The notes: a model not told the origin generated them from the letters alone. Positions 44,460-56,170 are shown, counted from the stretch's first letter. The stretch is DNA of 64,000 bases from Serratia plymuthica (GCF_018336935.1 NZ_CP068771.1:2108001-2172000); one strand, 5' to 3'. A program made the numbers and translations.

Positions 44460-44615
44460 TTATGTGTTGCGTGACCTATCCTGTGTTTCGAACAGCTCCT
44501 GCATCAGGCGCTTGTAATTTTGCATGACAGCGGCGGGCGTCAGTTTTAGACGGCCTGCTGATGCCAGTGAAAACGGCGGTGGGACGCAGGCTGGCTGGAC
44601 TATGAGTGTGGACAT
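44460..44615 (-). pseudogene. Truncated effector 5' end between immunity copies 2 and 3
   Basis: Second 51-codon footprint, same structure as the one at 43760-43915 shifted by exactly 700: ATG start at 44615, effector-like N-terminus with the alternative segment SAGRLKLTPAA, then the immunity-gene leader and a TAA. Both footprints share the same alternative allele, unlike the intact effector. Confidence 0.75.
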
Positions 44616-45130
44616 GTGGCGGGCTCCTTCATCTCTCTGGGATATTTTATCGGGCTGTCGGGGTGGCCGGGGCTCAGGCAGGACTGGGTGACTTCGACCC
44701 GGTCGCAGGGCAGGAAGTGGACGGTGATACCGCAGGTGCCTCCCGGGCCGGGCCGGGGGATGTCAACGGTGCGGGTAAAGTGCTGGTATTTTGCCACATG
44801 GCGCGCTTCGGCCTCGGGTTCGTATTCAAACCCTTCCTTTTTTCGGGGGATAACTTCATCAGGGTTAGGGTCCGCCTCCCACTCGACGCGGGCCTTGAGG
44901 CCGGGTGTCCACTTTGGGGAGTAGGCAATGCAACATGCGCCGCCGGCCATACCATAGGCGTTCATTCCAGGCCCGCCGGCACCGTTCACAGTGAACCAAT
45001 TGATGCCTTTCGCGGTGTGGTTATAGCCCTCGACATCGCCGGCCAGCGTGTCATTTGGCCTCATGGTCGCGCAGCTGACGAGCGTCAGCGCGGCCAGCAT
45101 CAGAAGGAGTAGCTGACTTTTTCCCTGCAT
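44600..45130 (-). CDS. Immunity lipoprotein, copy 3
   Basis: A 176-residue lipoprotein, first of the series in transcription order. It differs from copy 1 at about seven positions: T11M and A22T in the signal region, F101, E108 and V112 in the variable segment (KKEGFEYEPEAEARHVAKY), R144 and one S-to-G near 155. Lipobox LVSC. Its upstream region beyond about 45186 is unique, so the operon promoter is probably there and would drive all three immunity genes and the effector. Confidence 0.78.
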   Translation of the reverse strand: MQGKSQLLLLMLAALTLVSCATMRPNDTLAGDVEGYNHTAKGINWFTVNGAGGPGMNAYGMAGGACCIAYSPKWTPGLKARVEWEADPNPDEVIPRKKEGFEYEPEAEARHVAKYQHFTRTVDIPRPGPGGTCGITVHFLPCDRVEVTQSCLSPGHPDSPIKYPREMKEPATCPHS

Positions 45131-45607
45131 AATATCCGTCCCTTATGGTCAACAGACCTCGATGTGTTGCGTGACCTATCCTGTGCTTCGAACAACTTTT
45201 TTCTATCATGGTTAATATTATCTTTCTGACGATTTTGACCGTTTTCCGATTTTTAGGAGTGTTCTTGCCTGGGTTGAATCGGGTTTCGAGAAAAATATAA
45301 CCGTTTGTTATAAAAAGGATTTTAAATGTTCCGGACTGAAGGTCTGGCAGAATGCACAAAACGAGAACCAACCCGTTGGGAGCATATTTACGGTGAGCCG
45401 CAGGAGGATCGCATTTTACGCCCTGGCGACGTTGGTCGGATGCGGCGGCTTAGCCGTATTGGTGTCGTTCTCGTCGTTATGGCGGTGGCCGGGGAGATGA
45501 TTGCCTGTTACGGGAGGGGGAGCGGGGCTAAAACCGCGGCGGTGTGTTTTCGATAATTGTGTGGGCGCCCCCCGAAGGTTGCGCCGCCACATGTAAGAAT
45601 CGTCAAA
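45131..45607. other. Promoter of the effector-immunity operon, then a mosaic scar
   Basis: From 45131 to about 45310 the sequence is AT-rich and includes the likely promoter of the immunity-effector operon on the minus strand. From 45422 to 45513 lies a scar described separately. The rest up to the aglB stop holds no gene; the open frame across the scar is a product of the mosaic. Confidence 0.5.
45422..45513. pseudogene. Mosaic scar: effector fragment joined to an xdhC 3' fragment
   Basis: 45422-45480 repeats effector sequence at about 42934-42992 with few mismatches (shared core GGCGACGTTGGTCGG and TGCGGCGGCTTAGCC). Directly after it, 45482-45513 repeats 40869-40900 at the 3' end of xdhC with one mismatch in 32 bases. 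In the intact locus these two pieces are 2 kb apart. The scar therefore is what remains of a second, deleted copy of the xdhC-effector junction, and it gives the island a short direct repeat of xdhC at both ends. Confidence 0.75.
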
Positions 45608-48588
<2,981 letters not shown>

Positions 48589-48889
48589 AAATACTCCTCA
48601 TATTTTTCCGGGTCAGATTTTTTATTATTTCGTTTTAACCGATTTATTTTCCATTCAAAGAGTAGGGACTTTGAAAAAAAAGTTCGCAAAACTATTAATC
48701 ATTTTGTGATCGCATTCATGTTTTCTCGCTGGGTGAAGTGGTCTACTTTTATGGCGATTTGTATACATTAGAGTGATCAAGGAAAAAATAGCCAGGGGAA
48801 TATCCAAATAAATTTCAGGTTTTACAGTGCGGTAACCTCTTTTTGTTGCGCGGTTATCAGGATTCATTGAGGGATAAAGAGGTCTTCAA
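48589..48889. promoter_or_regulatory. Divergent control region of aglA and the GntR gene
   Basis: A 301-bp AT-rich region. At 48705-48720, TGTGA-N6-TCATG is a fair CRP half-site pair (left half perfect). At 48760-48767 TGTATACA is a perfect 8-bp palindrome, a possible core of the GntR-type operator. Both are candidates from pattern only. Confidence 0.4.
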
Positions 48890-49594
48890 GTGATCTACAA
48901 AACGCTTGCTGAACGTCTGAGAATACGTATCAATTCTGCCGATTTTGCTATCGGCGATGCTTTACCCAGCGAGAAACGTCTGGCTGCCGAATTTTCTGTA
49001 TCGAGAATGACGCTACGCAAAGCAGTAAATTTACTGATTGAATGGGGGCTGGTGCGTCGCTGTCACGGCAGCGGAACCTTCGTCGCGCAGAAAGATCTTC
49101 AACATGAAACTCGCGGGCTGATGGGGTTTTCGGAACTGATGAAAGAACTGGGCCGCCCCACGGTGAGCCAGGTGCTGGAGTTTCGAATGATGGGAGCTCC
49201 CCCAGCCATCGCCAGCCAGCTGCGCATCAAGGCCGATGAACGCATTTACTATTCGCGTCGCGTCAGGTTTGTGGAAGGGAAGCCTGTGGTGCTGGAAGAC
49301 AGTTACATGCCTGGCAGGTTATTTGGCAACCTTTCAGTGGCGCACCTGGAGGGGTCAAAGTTTGCGTATATAGAAGACGAATGCCATATCAATATCGCAG
49401 GGAATTACGAGAGCTTCAGCCCAATCTTGGCAGACAGCACGATCGGCGCGCTACTGCACGTTGCCGAAGGCACGCCGCTGCTGCGCCTGACATCGCTTTC
49501 CTACAGTGATACCGGCGACTATATCAACTATTCGGTGATATTCAGAAATGCCAATGAATACCACGTGGATTACCATTTGAAGCGCAATAAATAG
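48890..49594 (+). CDS. GntR/HutC-family regulator of the alpha-glucoside genes
   Basis: A 234-residue HutC-subfamily repressor. The winged HTH is in residues 1-70 (LAERLRIRINSADFAIGDAL; then SVSRMTLRKAVNLLIEWGLV and GSGTFVAQ), followed by a UTRA effector domain from about 90 (FSELMKELGRPT; YYSRRVRFVEGKPVVLEDSY). TreR/PalR-like regulators of this class sense phosphorylated sugars. The start is GTG at 48890 with AGAGG upstream. Divergent from aglA and just upstream of the sucrose isomerase, it probably controls both. Confidence 0.88.
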   Translation: MIYKTLAERLRIRINSADFAIGDALPSEKRLAAEFSVSRMTLRKAVNLLIEWGLVRRCHGSGTFVAQKDLQHETRGLMGFSELMKELGRPTVSQVLEFRMMGAPPAIASQLRIKADERIYYSRRVRFVEGKPVVLEDSYMPGRLFGNLSVAHLEGSKFAYIEDECHINIAGNYESFSPILADSTIGALLHVAEGTPLLRLTSLSYSDTGDYINYSVIFRNANEYHVDYHLKRNK

Positions 49595-49978
49595 CGGTCG
49601 AAGGGGCCGCATTTCTGCGCTATGGTAATTGCAATAATTCCCAATCTAATCATTACGTTGATCAACGGATTTTTTCGCAAAATAACATAAGAATGTTTTT
49701 TGTTATCGCAAATTAATAGTGTTTTAGAGCGTTCGCACCCCATGAGCTAACACGGTTTAGCAAGGTGTGCTAAAAAACAGCCGATTTAAAACAAATATCA
49801 CTTAAAAAATCGTGATGCCTTATATTTACTTTACCCGGCCATTGTTAGGATACATAATTTAAAAGCTTCTATTAGATACTGAAATTAATCAGTGTGAAAA
49901 TAACGATTAAACATTTAAATATCAGGGGAAACATTGAATTGATTTTATTTTTTGAATAAGAAACAGGAGAGTATTGTA
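49595..49978 (+). promoter_or_regulatory. AT-rich leader of the sucrose isomerase gene
   Basis: A 384-bp gap, strongly AT-rich, with no open gene. It must hold the palI promoter. AGGAG at 49965-49969 is the ribosome site for the ATG at 49979. The segment CGGTTTAGCAAGGTGTGCTAAAA-like area near 49752-49776 contains the short inverted repeat TTTAGCA/TGCTAAA (49755-49776), a possible operator. Confidence 0.4.
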
Positions 49979-51778
49979 ATGCCCCGTCAAGGATTGAAAA
50001 CTGCACTAGCGATTTTTCTAACCACATCATTATGCATCTCATGCCAGCAAGCCTTAGGTACGCAACAACCCTTGCCTCACGAAAAGAGTAGCGAACAGGC
50101 GAAAACCCTCCCTAAATGGTGGAAAGAGGCTGTTTTTTATCAGGTGTATCCGCGTTCCTTTAAAGACACCAACGGCGATGGTATCGGGGATATTAACGGC
50201 ATCATAGAAAAATTAGACTATCTAAAATCTTTGGGAATTGATGCTATTTGGATCAACCCACATTATGATTCCCCTAACACGGATAATGGTTACGATATAC
50301 GTGATTATCGAAAAATCATGAAAGAATATGGCACGATGGAAGATTTCGATCGCCTGATTTCTGAAATGAAAAAACGTAATATGCGCTTGATGATTGATGT
50401 GGTCATCAACCACACAAGCGATCAAAACGAATGGTTTGTTAAAAGTAAAAGCAGTAAGGATAATCCTTACCGCAGCTATTATTTCTGGAGAGATGCTAAA
50501 GAAGGGCAGTCGCCTAATAATTACCCCTCATTCTTTGGTGGCTCGGCGTGGCAAAAAGATGAAAAAACCAATCAATACTACCTGCACTATTTTGCTAAAC
50601 AACAGCCTGACCTAAATTGGGATAACCCCAAAGTCCGTCAGGATCTTTATGCAATGTTACGTTTCTGGCTAGATAAAGGCGTGTCTGGTTTGCGCTTTGA
50701 TACGGTCGCGACCTACTCAAAAATTCCGGATTTCCCGGATCTCACCCAACAACAGCTGAAGAATTTTGCACAGGAGTATACCAAGGGCCCTAACATTCAT
50801 CGCTACGTCAATGAAATGAATAAAGAGGTTTTGTCTCATTACGACATTGCGACTGCCGGTGAAATCTTTGGCGTACCCCTGGATCAATCGATAAAGTTCT
50901 TCGATCGCCGCCGCGATGAGCTGAACATCGCATTTACCTTTGACCTCATCAGGCTCGATCGAGACTCTGATCAGAGATGGCGTCGAAAAGATTGGAAATT
51001 GTCGCAATTCCGGCAGGTCATCGATAACGTCGACCGTACTGCAGGGGAATATGGCTGGAATGCCTTCTTCCTGGATAACCACGATAACCCGCGTGCTGTC
51101 TCGCACTTTGGCGACGACCGCCCACAATGGCGTGAGCCATCGGCTAAAGCGCTTGCCACCTTGACGCTGACTCAACGAGCAACGCCTTTTATTTATCAAG
51201 GTTCAGAATTGGGCATGACCAATTACCCCTTCAAAGCTATTGATGAATTCGATGATATCGAGGTGAAAGGTTTTTGGCACGACTATGTTGAGACAGGAAA
51301 GGTGAAAGCCGACGAGTTCTTGCAAAATGTACGCCTGACGAGCCGGGATAACAGCCGGACGCCGTTCCAATGGGACGGGAGCAAAAATGCTGGATTCACG
51401 AGCGGAAAACCCTGGTTCAAGGTCAACCCAAACTACCAGGAAATCAATGCGGCCAGCCAAGTCACGCAGCCCGATTCAGTATTTAATTATTATCGTCAGC
51501 TGATCAAGATAAGGCATGACATCCCGGCGCTGACCTACGGGACATACACCGATTTGGATCCTGCAAATGATTCGGTCTATGCCTATACACGCAGCCTTGG
51601 GGCGGAAAAATATCTCGTTGTTGTTAACTTTAAGGAGCAAATGATGAGATATAAATTACCGGATAATTTATCCATTGATACAGCGATTATAGAAAGCAAC
51701 GGCAAAAACGGTGTGAAAAAGAATGATTCATTGCTCGAACTAAAACCATGGCAGTCAGGGATTTATAAACTAAATTAA
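49979..51778 (+). CDS. palI: Sucrose isomerase (isomaltulose/trehalulose synthase)
   Basis: GH13 enzyme that rearranges sucrose to isomaltulose and trehalulose. 599 residues, with an export signal (MPRQGLKTALAIFLTTSLC and onward), so it acts in the periplasm. Numbering from the ATG at 49979 puts the catalytic residues exactly where they are in the studied enzymes: nucleophile D241 in GLRFDTVA, acid/base E295 in AGEIFG, D369 in FLDNHDNP. The isomerisation motif RLDRD at 325-329 separates sucrose isomerases from ordinary alpha-glucosidases. It looks nearly identical to the S. plymuthica enzyme as I recall it. A TTG nine codons upstream is in frame but the AGGAG lies after it. GC content is lower than the core, consistent with acquisition. 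Confidence 0.95.
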   Translation: MPRQGLKTALAIFLTTSLCISCQQALGTQQPLPHEKSSEQAKTLPKWWKEAVFYQVYPRSFKDTNGDGIGDINGIIEKLDYLKSLGIDAIWINPHYDSPNTDNGYDIRDYRKIMKEYGTMEDFDRLISEMKKRNMRLMIDVVINHTSDQNEWFVKSKSSKDNPYRSYYFWRDAKEGQSPNNYPSFFGGSAWQKDEKTNQYYLHYFAKQQPDLNWDNPKVRQDLYAMLRFWLDKGVSGLRFDTVATYSKIPDFPDLTQQQLKNFAQEYTKGPNIHRYVNEMNKEVLSHYDIATAGEIFGVPLDQSIKFFDRRRDELNIAFTFDLIRLDRDSDQRWRRKDWKLSQFRQVIDNVDRTAGEYGWNAFFLDNHDNPRAVSHFGDDRPQWREPSAKALATLTLTQRATPFIYQGSELGMTNYPFKAIDEFDDIEVKGFWHDYVETGKVKADEFLQNVRLTSRDNSRTPFQWDGSKNAGFTSGKPWFKVNPNYQEINAASQVTQPDSVFNYYRQLIKIRHDIPALTYGTYTDLDPANDSVYAYTRSLGAEKYLVVVNFKEQMMRYKLPDNLSIDTAIIESNGKNGVKKNDSLLELKPWQSGIYKLN

Positions 51779-51824
51779 TAAATCTCATTATCACGCCAAG
51801 CAATGTAAATATATTGAAACTATT

Positions 51825-51852
51825 AAAACCGGCAATTTATGCCGGTTTTTTT
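51825..51852 (+). terminator. Rho-independent terminator of the sucrose isomerase gene
   Basis: Stem AAAACCGGCA/TGCCGGTTTT with a 5-base loop and a following T-run, starting 47 bases after the stop. Textbook form. Confidence 0.85.
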
Positions 51853-52033
51853 AATGCGAAATGAAGACCGGGGTTTGAGGGGGGCAATGCCGGTGAGCCA
51901 GCCAACCTCTCGTGGGCGCGAGCACGTTGCTGATGAACAATCTCGCTTCAAATGTTATCGTGAGAATGGCGTGTCGCAGTGGCGCCGCCGGGGTTTGTTC
52001 TCGATTCAGGTCTGATTCACATAACAAGGTCAC

Positions 52034-52417
52034 ATGGAAATGAAAGTGTTGCTCATCGCTTCGCTAGGCGCTTTATCGTTAATGCAAGCATCATTCTCCT
52101 TCGCGGATAACGCCAATGGGAAAAACATCTACTTACAGAGATGTAGTATGTGTCACGGAACAGACCTCAAAGGCACGGGGCCATTGGCTGATAAAACCAA
52201 TCCGCCGCCGCCTGATCTGACAACTCCCTCTTTCAAAGAACGGCTCAATGATTATCCGGGCGTTATTGTCTCATCGATAATACTTCGTCCAAATGGAGAC
52301 TTGATTCCCAAAACTTTGCGAGAGAATGGGGTAAAGCTGCCGCCGTTCTCTTGGCGGCTTCAGGATCTGCGCGATTTAAATCAATACATGAGCGCTGTGA
52401 TTTCAAAAAATAGATGA
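52034..52417 (+). CDS. Exported cytochrome c-like protein with an unusual heme pocket
   Basis: A 127-residue c-type cytochrome fold. The signal peptide (about 24 residues, ending SFSFA) is followed by the heme attachment site CSMCH, C37-C40-H41. The second half resembles class I cytochromes of the cbb3/SoxX-like type: GVKLPPFSWRLQDLRDLNQYM. In most relatives this loop reads M-P-x-F and supplies the axial methionine. Here it is L-P-P-F and no other methionine fits well, so the distal ligand is unclear. No oxidase or dehydrogenase gene adjoins it. The ATG at 52034 has AAGGT upstream; a second at 52040 is possible. Confidence 0.8.
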   Translation: MEMKVLLIASLGALSLMQASFSFADNANGKNIYLQRCSMCHGTDLKGTGPLADKTNPPPPDLTTPSFKERLNDYPGVIVSSIILRPNGDLIPKTLRENGVKLPPFSWRLQDLRDLNQYMSAVISKNR

Positions 52418-52637
52418 CGTTGAAAGGCAGGCGCAGAAATCGAATAGCCCTTCAGCGTGGTGACCTGTTTGACCGAATCCTTCAGAGATAGTCCAGACTG
52501 CGGTGCCCTGTAACGGGGCCCGCTATTCTAATCACTTGTTTTTGCTCAAACTGCCAACTGCGCCTAAGCTAGGATGTGGTCTGGGGACTGGGGTCCCTGT
52601 GCACTTTATTCCGTGAACATGGAGGAGTTTCGATTTG

Positions 52638-54839
52638 ATGCGTTTATCTACATTGGTGCTGGCGATCGGCATGGCGCTGGGCTCGCAGGCACAGGCAGCA
52701 GAAACCAACCCGCACGCGAGTCATAGCGCGTTGCCAAGCGGCCAGGCGAAGGAGGCTAACGTGACCGGCGAAGCCAATCAGCACGAGAACAAAAAGAACG
52801 AGAACCCATTCTTCTATCAGAGCCGCCTGCCATTCCAGGCACCGCCGTTCAATCTGATTAAAGAAAGCGACTACGCCCCGGCGATCGACGCCGGCATCAA
52901 GCAAAAGCTGGAGGAGGTGGAGAAGATCGCCAATAACCCGGCCAAGCCTGATTTTAAAAATACCTTTGTGGCGCTGGAGCAGGCCGGAGCGCTGTTGACG
53001 CGGGTGATGAACGTGTTTGGCGCCATGACCTCGGCCAACACCAGCGACGCATTGCAAAAGCTGGATGAGGAAAGCTCGCCGAAACTGGCGGCGCTGGATG
53101 ACGCCATCATGCTTAACAGCAAGCTGTTCGCGCGCATCAAGGCGATTTATCAGCAGCGCGATGCGCTGAAGCTGGATGCGGAGTCGCGCCGCCTGGTGGA
53201 AGTGACATACAAGAACTTCGAGTTGGCCGGGGCTAACCTGCCCGATGCCGATAAAACCAGGCTGAAAGCGCTGAATCAGGAAGCGGCGACGCTGAGCACC
53301 CAGTTCTCCAACAAGCTGCTGGCGGCGACCAAAGACGGCGCGCTGGCGATTGCCGACAAAGGCAAGCTGGACGGCCTGTCGGAAAGCGAACTGGCAGCGG
53401 CAGCCCAGGCGGCCGGCGAGCGCAAGCTGGACAAACAGTGGTTGCTGGTGTTGCAAAACACTACCCAGCAGCCGGAATTGCAGAGTCTGAAAGACAGAGA
53501 TACGCGTAAGGCATTGTTTGACGCTTCATGGAACCGGGCGGAAAAGGGCGATGGCAACGACACCCGCCAGACCCTCGCACGCCTGGCTAAAGTGCGTGCC
53601 GAGCAGGCCAAACTGCTGGGCTTCCCGAACTATGCCGCCTGGAAACTGCAAAACCAGATGGCCAAAACCCCGGACGCGGCGCTGAGCTTTATGCGCAATA
53701 TCGTTCCGGCGGCCACCGCGCGCGCCGAACGCGAAGCCAAAGACATTCAGGCGGTGATTGATCAGCAGAAAGGCAATTTCAAGGTTGAAGCCTGGGACTG
53801 GCAGTTCTACGCCGAGCAGGTGCGCAAGGCGAAATACGATCTGGATGAATCGCAGATCAAGCCTTACTTCGAACTGGATAACGTGCTGAACAATGGCGTG
53901 TTTTATGCCGCCAACCTGTTGTATGGCATCAGCTTTAAAGAACGCAAGGACATCCCGGTCTACCAACCGGACGTACGCGTGTATGAAGTCTTCGATAAAG
54001 ACGGCAAATCTCTGGCGCTGTTCTATACCGACTTCTTTAAGCGCGACAACAAGGGCGGCGGCGCCTGGATGAGCAACTTTGTCGAACAGTCGAAGCTGAA
54101 AGGCACCAAACCGGTGATTTACAACGTCGCCAACTTCACCAAACCGGCGCCGGGCCAGCCCGCGCTGCTGTCGTACGACGACGTGATCACCATGTTCCAC
54201 GAGTTTGGCCATGCGCTGCACGGCATGTTTGCCGATCAGGAGTATCCGAGCCTGTCCGGCACCAATACCGCGCGCGACTTTGTTGAGTTCCCCTCACAGT
54301 TCAACGAACACTGGGCCAGAGATCCCAAAGTCTTTGCGCACTTCGCCAGGCACTACAAAACCGGCGAAGCCATGCCGCAGGAACTGGTCGACAAAATCAA
54401 AAAAGCCGACAAGTTCAACAAAGGTTATGACATGACCGAGCTGCTGTCTGCCGCGTTGCTGGACATGCATTGGCACATGCTGAGCGCGGACCAGCCGCAG
54501 CAGGACGTGGACAAGTTCGAAGCCGAATCGCTGCTGAAGGATAAAATCGATCTCGGCTACGTGCCGCCGCGTTATCGCTCCAGCTACTTCAAGCATATCT
54601 GGGGCAACGGTTATGCCGCCGGTTACTACGCCTATCTGTGGACCGAAATGCTGGCGGATGACGCCTTCCAGTGGTTCGCCGAGCACGGCGGCCTGACGGC
54701 GGAGAACGGGCAGCGCTTCCGCGAAATGGTGCTGTCGCGCGGCAACAGCCAGGATCTGGAAAAACTGTATGTCGACTGGCGCGGCAAAGAGCCAAGCATC
54801 GAGCCGATGCTGATTAACCGCGGTCTGAAAGACGAATAA
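52638..54839 (+). CDS. dcp: Peptidyl-dipeptidase Dcp
   Basis: M3-family zinc metallopeptidase, 733 residues, releasing C-terminal dipeptides from peptides. The zinc site HEFGH is at 521-525, with the third ligand glutamate in the following FVEFPSQFNEHW helix. YFKHIWGNGYAAGYYAYLW at about 655 is the substrate-binding tyrosine region. This copy has an export signal (MRLSTLVLAIGMALGSQAQA), so it is periplasmic, with a histidine- and glutamate-rich linker after it. ATG 52638 is preferred over the TTG one codon earlier: GGAGGAG at 52621-52627. dcp also neighbours ydfG in E. coli. Confidence 0.94.
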   Translation: MRLSTLVLAIGMALGSQAQAAETNPHASHSALPSGQAKEANVTGEANQHENKKNENPFFYQSRLPFQAPPFNLIKESDYAPAIDAGIKQKLEEVEKIANNPAKPDFKNTFVALEQAGALLTRVMNVFGAMTSANTSDALQKLDEESSPKLAALDDAIMLNSKLFARIKAIYQQRDALKLDAESRRLVEVTYKNFELAGANLPDADKTRLKALNQEAATLSTQFSNKLLAATKDGALAIADKGKLDGLSESELAAAAQAAGERKLDKQWLLVLQNTTQQPELQSLKDRDTRKALFDASWNRAEKGDGNDTRQTLARLAKVRAEQAKLLGFPNYAAWKLQNQMAKTPDAALSFMRNIVPAATARAEREAKDIQAVIDQQKGNFKVEAWDWQFYAEQVRKAKYDLDESQIKPYFELDNVLNNGVFYAANLLYGISFKERKDIPVYQPDVRVYEVFDKDGKSLALFYTDFFKRDNKGGGAWMSNFVEQSKLKGTKPVIYNVANFTKPAPGQPALLSYDDVITMFHEFGHALHGMFADQEYPSLSGTNTARDFVEFPSQFNEHWARDPKVFAHFARHYKTGEAMPQELVDKIKKADKFNKGYDMTELLSAALLDMHWHMLSADQPQQDVDKFEAESLLKDKIDLGYVPPRYRSSYFKHIWGNGYAAGYYAYLWTEMLADDAFQWFAEHGGLTAENGQRFREMVLSRGNSQDLEKLYVDWRGKEPSIEPMLINRGLKDE

Positions 54840-54870
54840 GTCGTCACGGCGTTAGCCCGTAAGGCCACGA

Positions 54871-54899
54871 AGGACGCAAGCTTGCTTGCGTCCTTTTTT
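54871..54899 (+). terminator. Rho-independent terminator of dcp
   Basis: Stem AGGACGCAAGC/GCTTGCGTCCT with a 2-base turn, followed by six T. Begins 32 bases after the dcp stop. Confidence 0.88.
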
Positions 54900-54963
54900 A
54901 CGCCAGGGGGACATGGTCGGTGTGATGGTTTATCATGCGCGGGATAATTTTGGCCCGTGAGCA

Positions 54964-56169
54964 ATGAAGATAAAAATCCTCTTAAAACGCAGTTTCGTCC
55001 TGATCTTGCCGTTACTGATATCCGCCTGTGGCACCCTGTCGCGTATGCCGACTGACACCTCGCCGTTGGAAAGCCGACGTTTGGCGTGCAGCGGCGATCT
55101 GCAAGCCGAAGTTGATCGCCTGGCGCGGCCGCTCATTGACGGCCGGCAGACGCCGGGGCTGGTGGTCGGGGTGTTGACGCCGAACGGGCAGGCCCGCACC
55201 TTTGGCTATGGCGTAACCGATGCGCAGCAGCGTTATCCGGTTAACGGTAACACGCTGTTTGCCGTGGGGTCGGTCAGTAAGGGGTTTATCGCCGAAGTGA
55301 CCGTCGTGTTGGTTAACAAGGGGGTGCTGCATTGGGAGGATACGTTGGCGACGTTGTTACCGGCAGGGACTGTACTCAGCAAGGATGCGGCCAACATTAC
55401 CTTGCTGCAACTGGTGACCCACACCTCGGGGCTGCCGCGCCAAATGATGACACCGGAAATGCTCGGTGCCTTCGTCCGTTACCTGTTTACCGGCGATAAT
55501 TTTTATGGCGCGCTGGATACGCCAAAAGTTCTCGATGATCTGGCACAGTTTGAGGCACCGGCGGTGGAAGCACCGCGCTATTCCAACCTGGGTTATGCGC
55601 TGCTGGATTACATTTTGCAGCGGCGCACCGGGAAAACCGTCGATCGCCTGACGGCGGAAAACATCCTCCAGCCGTTGGGGCTGACCCACACCAGTTACAA
55701 TGTGCAGCAGTTACCGGGTTATGCGCAGCGTGCCATAGGTCATGCCGGCGATCAGCCGAAGTTTATTCGGCGCGGTCAGCCGGTGCCGGACTGGCGGTTT
55801 TCTTCCTATATGATTGGTGCCGCCGGGTTGTATACCGACGCCGACGATCTGCTGCGCTATGCACGGGCGCATTTTGTCTCTACCGGCTCCGCTGCGCTGG
55901 ACCAGGCGCTGAAAAACTCGTTGACCGTGCGTTTTGCGCGCAAAAAAGAGGCGGCGGCCATCGCCTGGATAGTGGATGACGTTGGGACGCAGCAAATTAC
56001 CTATCAGGTGGGATTTATCGGCGGTTACTCCAGCTATATCGGCCTGGATCTGCGCCACAAGACGGCGGTGGTGGTGTTGCAAAACAGCTTCAACTGGAGC
56101 AATAACATTGGCCACCGCTTACTGCAGCGCATGGGCGAGGCCGCAGACGGGCATTTCACCTGCCAATAA
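54964..56169 (+). CDS. Serine beta-lactamase-like lipoprotein hydrolase
   Basis: A 401-residue protein of the beta-lactamase class C / penicillin-binding esterase family. The N-terminus MKIKILLKRSFVLILPLLIS AC has the lipobox LISAC (lipidated C22), so it is membrane-anchored on the periplasmic side. Motif S-x-x-K is S103-V-S-K106, Y-x-N is Y206-S-N208, and the third strand motif is about GFIGGYSS near residue 352 rather than K-T-G. AmpC-like antibiotic hydrolysis is not implied; AmpH/EstB-like peptidase or esterase activity is as likely. It ends convergently with nicT. Confidence 0.85.
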   Translation: MKIKILLKRSFVLILPLLISACGTLSRMPTDTSPLESRRLACSGDLQAEVDRLARPLIDGRQTPGLVVGVLTPNGQARTFGYGVTDAQQRYPVNGNTLFAVGSVSKGFIAEVTVVLVNKGVLHWEDTLATLLPAGTVLSKDAANITLLQLVTHTSGLPRQMMTPEMLGAFVRYLFTGDNFYGALDTPKVLDDLAQFEAPAVEAPRYSNLGYALLDYILQRRTGKTVDRLTAENILQPLGLTHTSYNVQQLPGYAQRAIGHAGDQPKFIRRGQPVPDWRFSSYMIGAAGLYTDADDLLRYARAHFVSTGSAALDQALKNSLTVRFARKKEAAAIAWIVDDVGTQQITYQVGFIGGYSSYIGLDLRHKTAVVVLQNSFNWSNNIGHRLLQRMGEAADGHFTCQ

Positions 56170-56170
56170 G

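Larger units (their letters stand above)
43090..45186 (-). repeat. Three-copy tandem repeat with an exact 700-bp period
   Basis: The immunity genes end at 43200, 43900 and 44600 and start at 43730, 44430 and 45130, so corresponding positions differ by exactly 700. Each unit contains an immunity gene plus the first part of an effector gene (about 120-155 bp). The homology runs from about 43090 (inside the intact effector 5' end) to about 45186, where the third copy's upstream sequence diverges near TTCGAACAA. The units are near-identical apart from short clusters of changes, implying recent duplication by unequal exchange. Confidence 0.9.

Noticed and set aside
43200..45186. Possible CRISPR or satellite array.
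   Set aside because: The unit is 700 bp and contains full genes; there are no short repeats with spacers.
45326..45556. 76-codon plus-strand frame.
   Set aside because: It crosses the mosaic scar of antisense effector and xdhC pieces, so it is a product of the fusion and not a gene.
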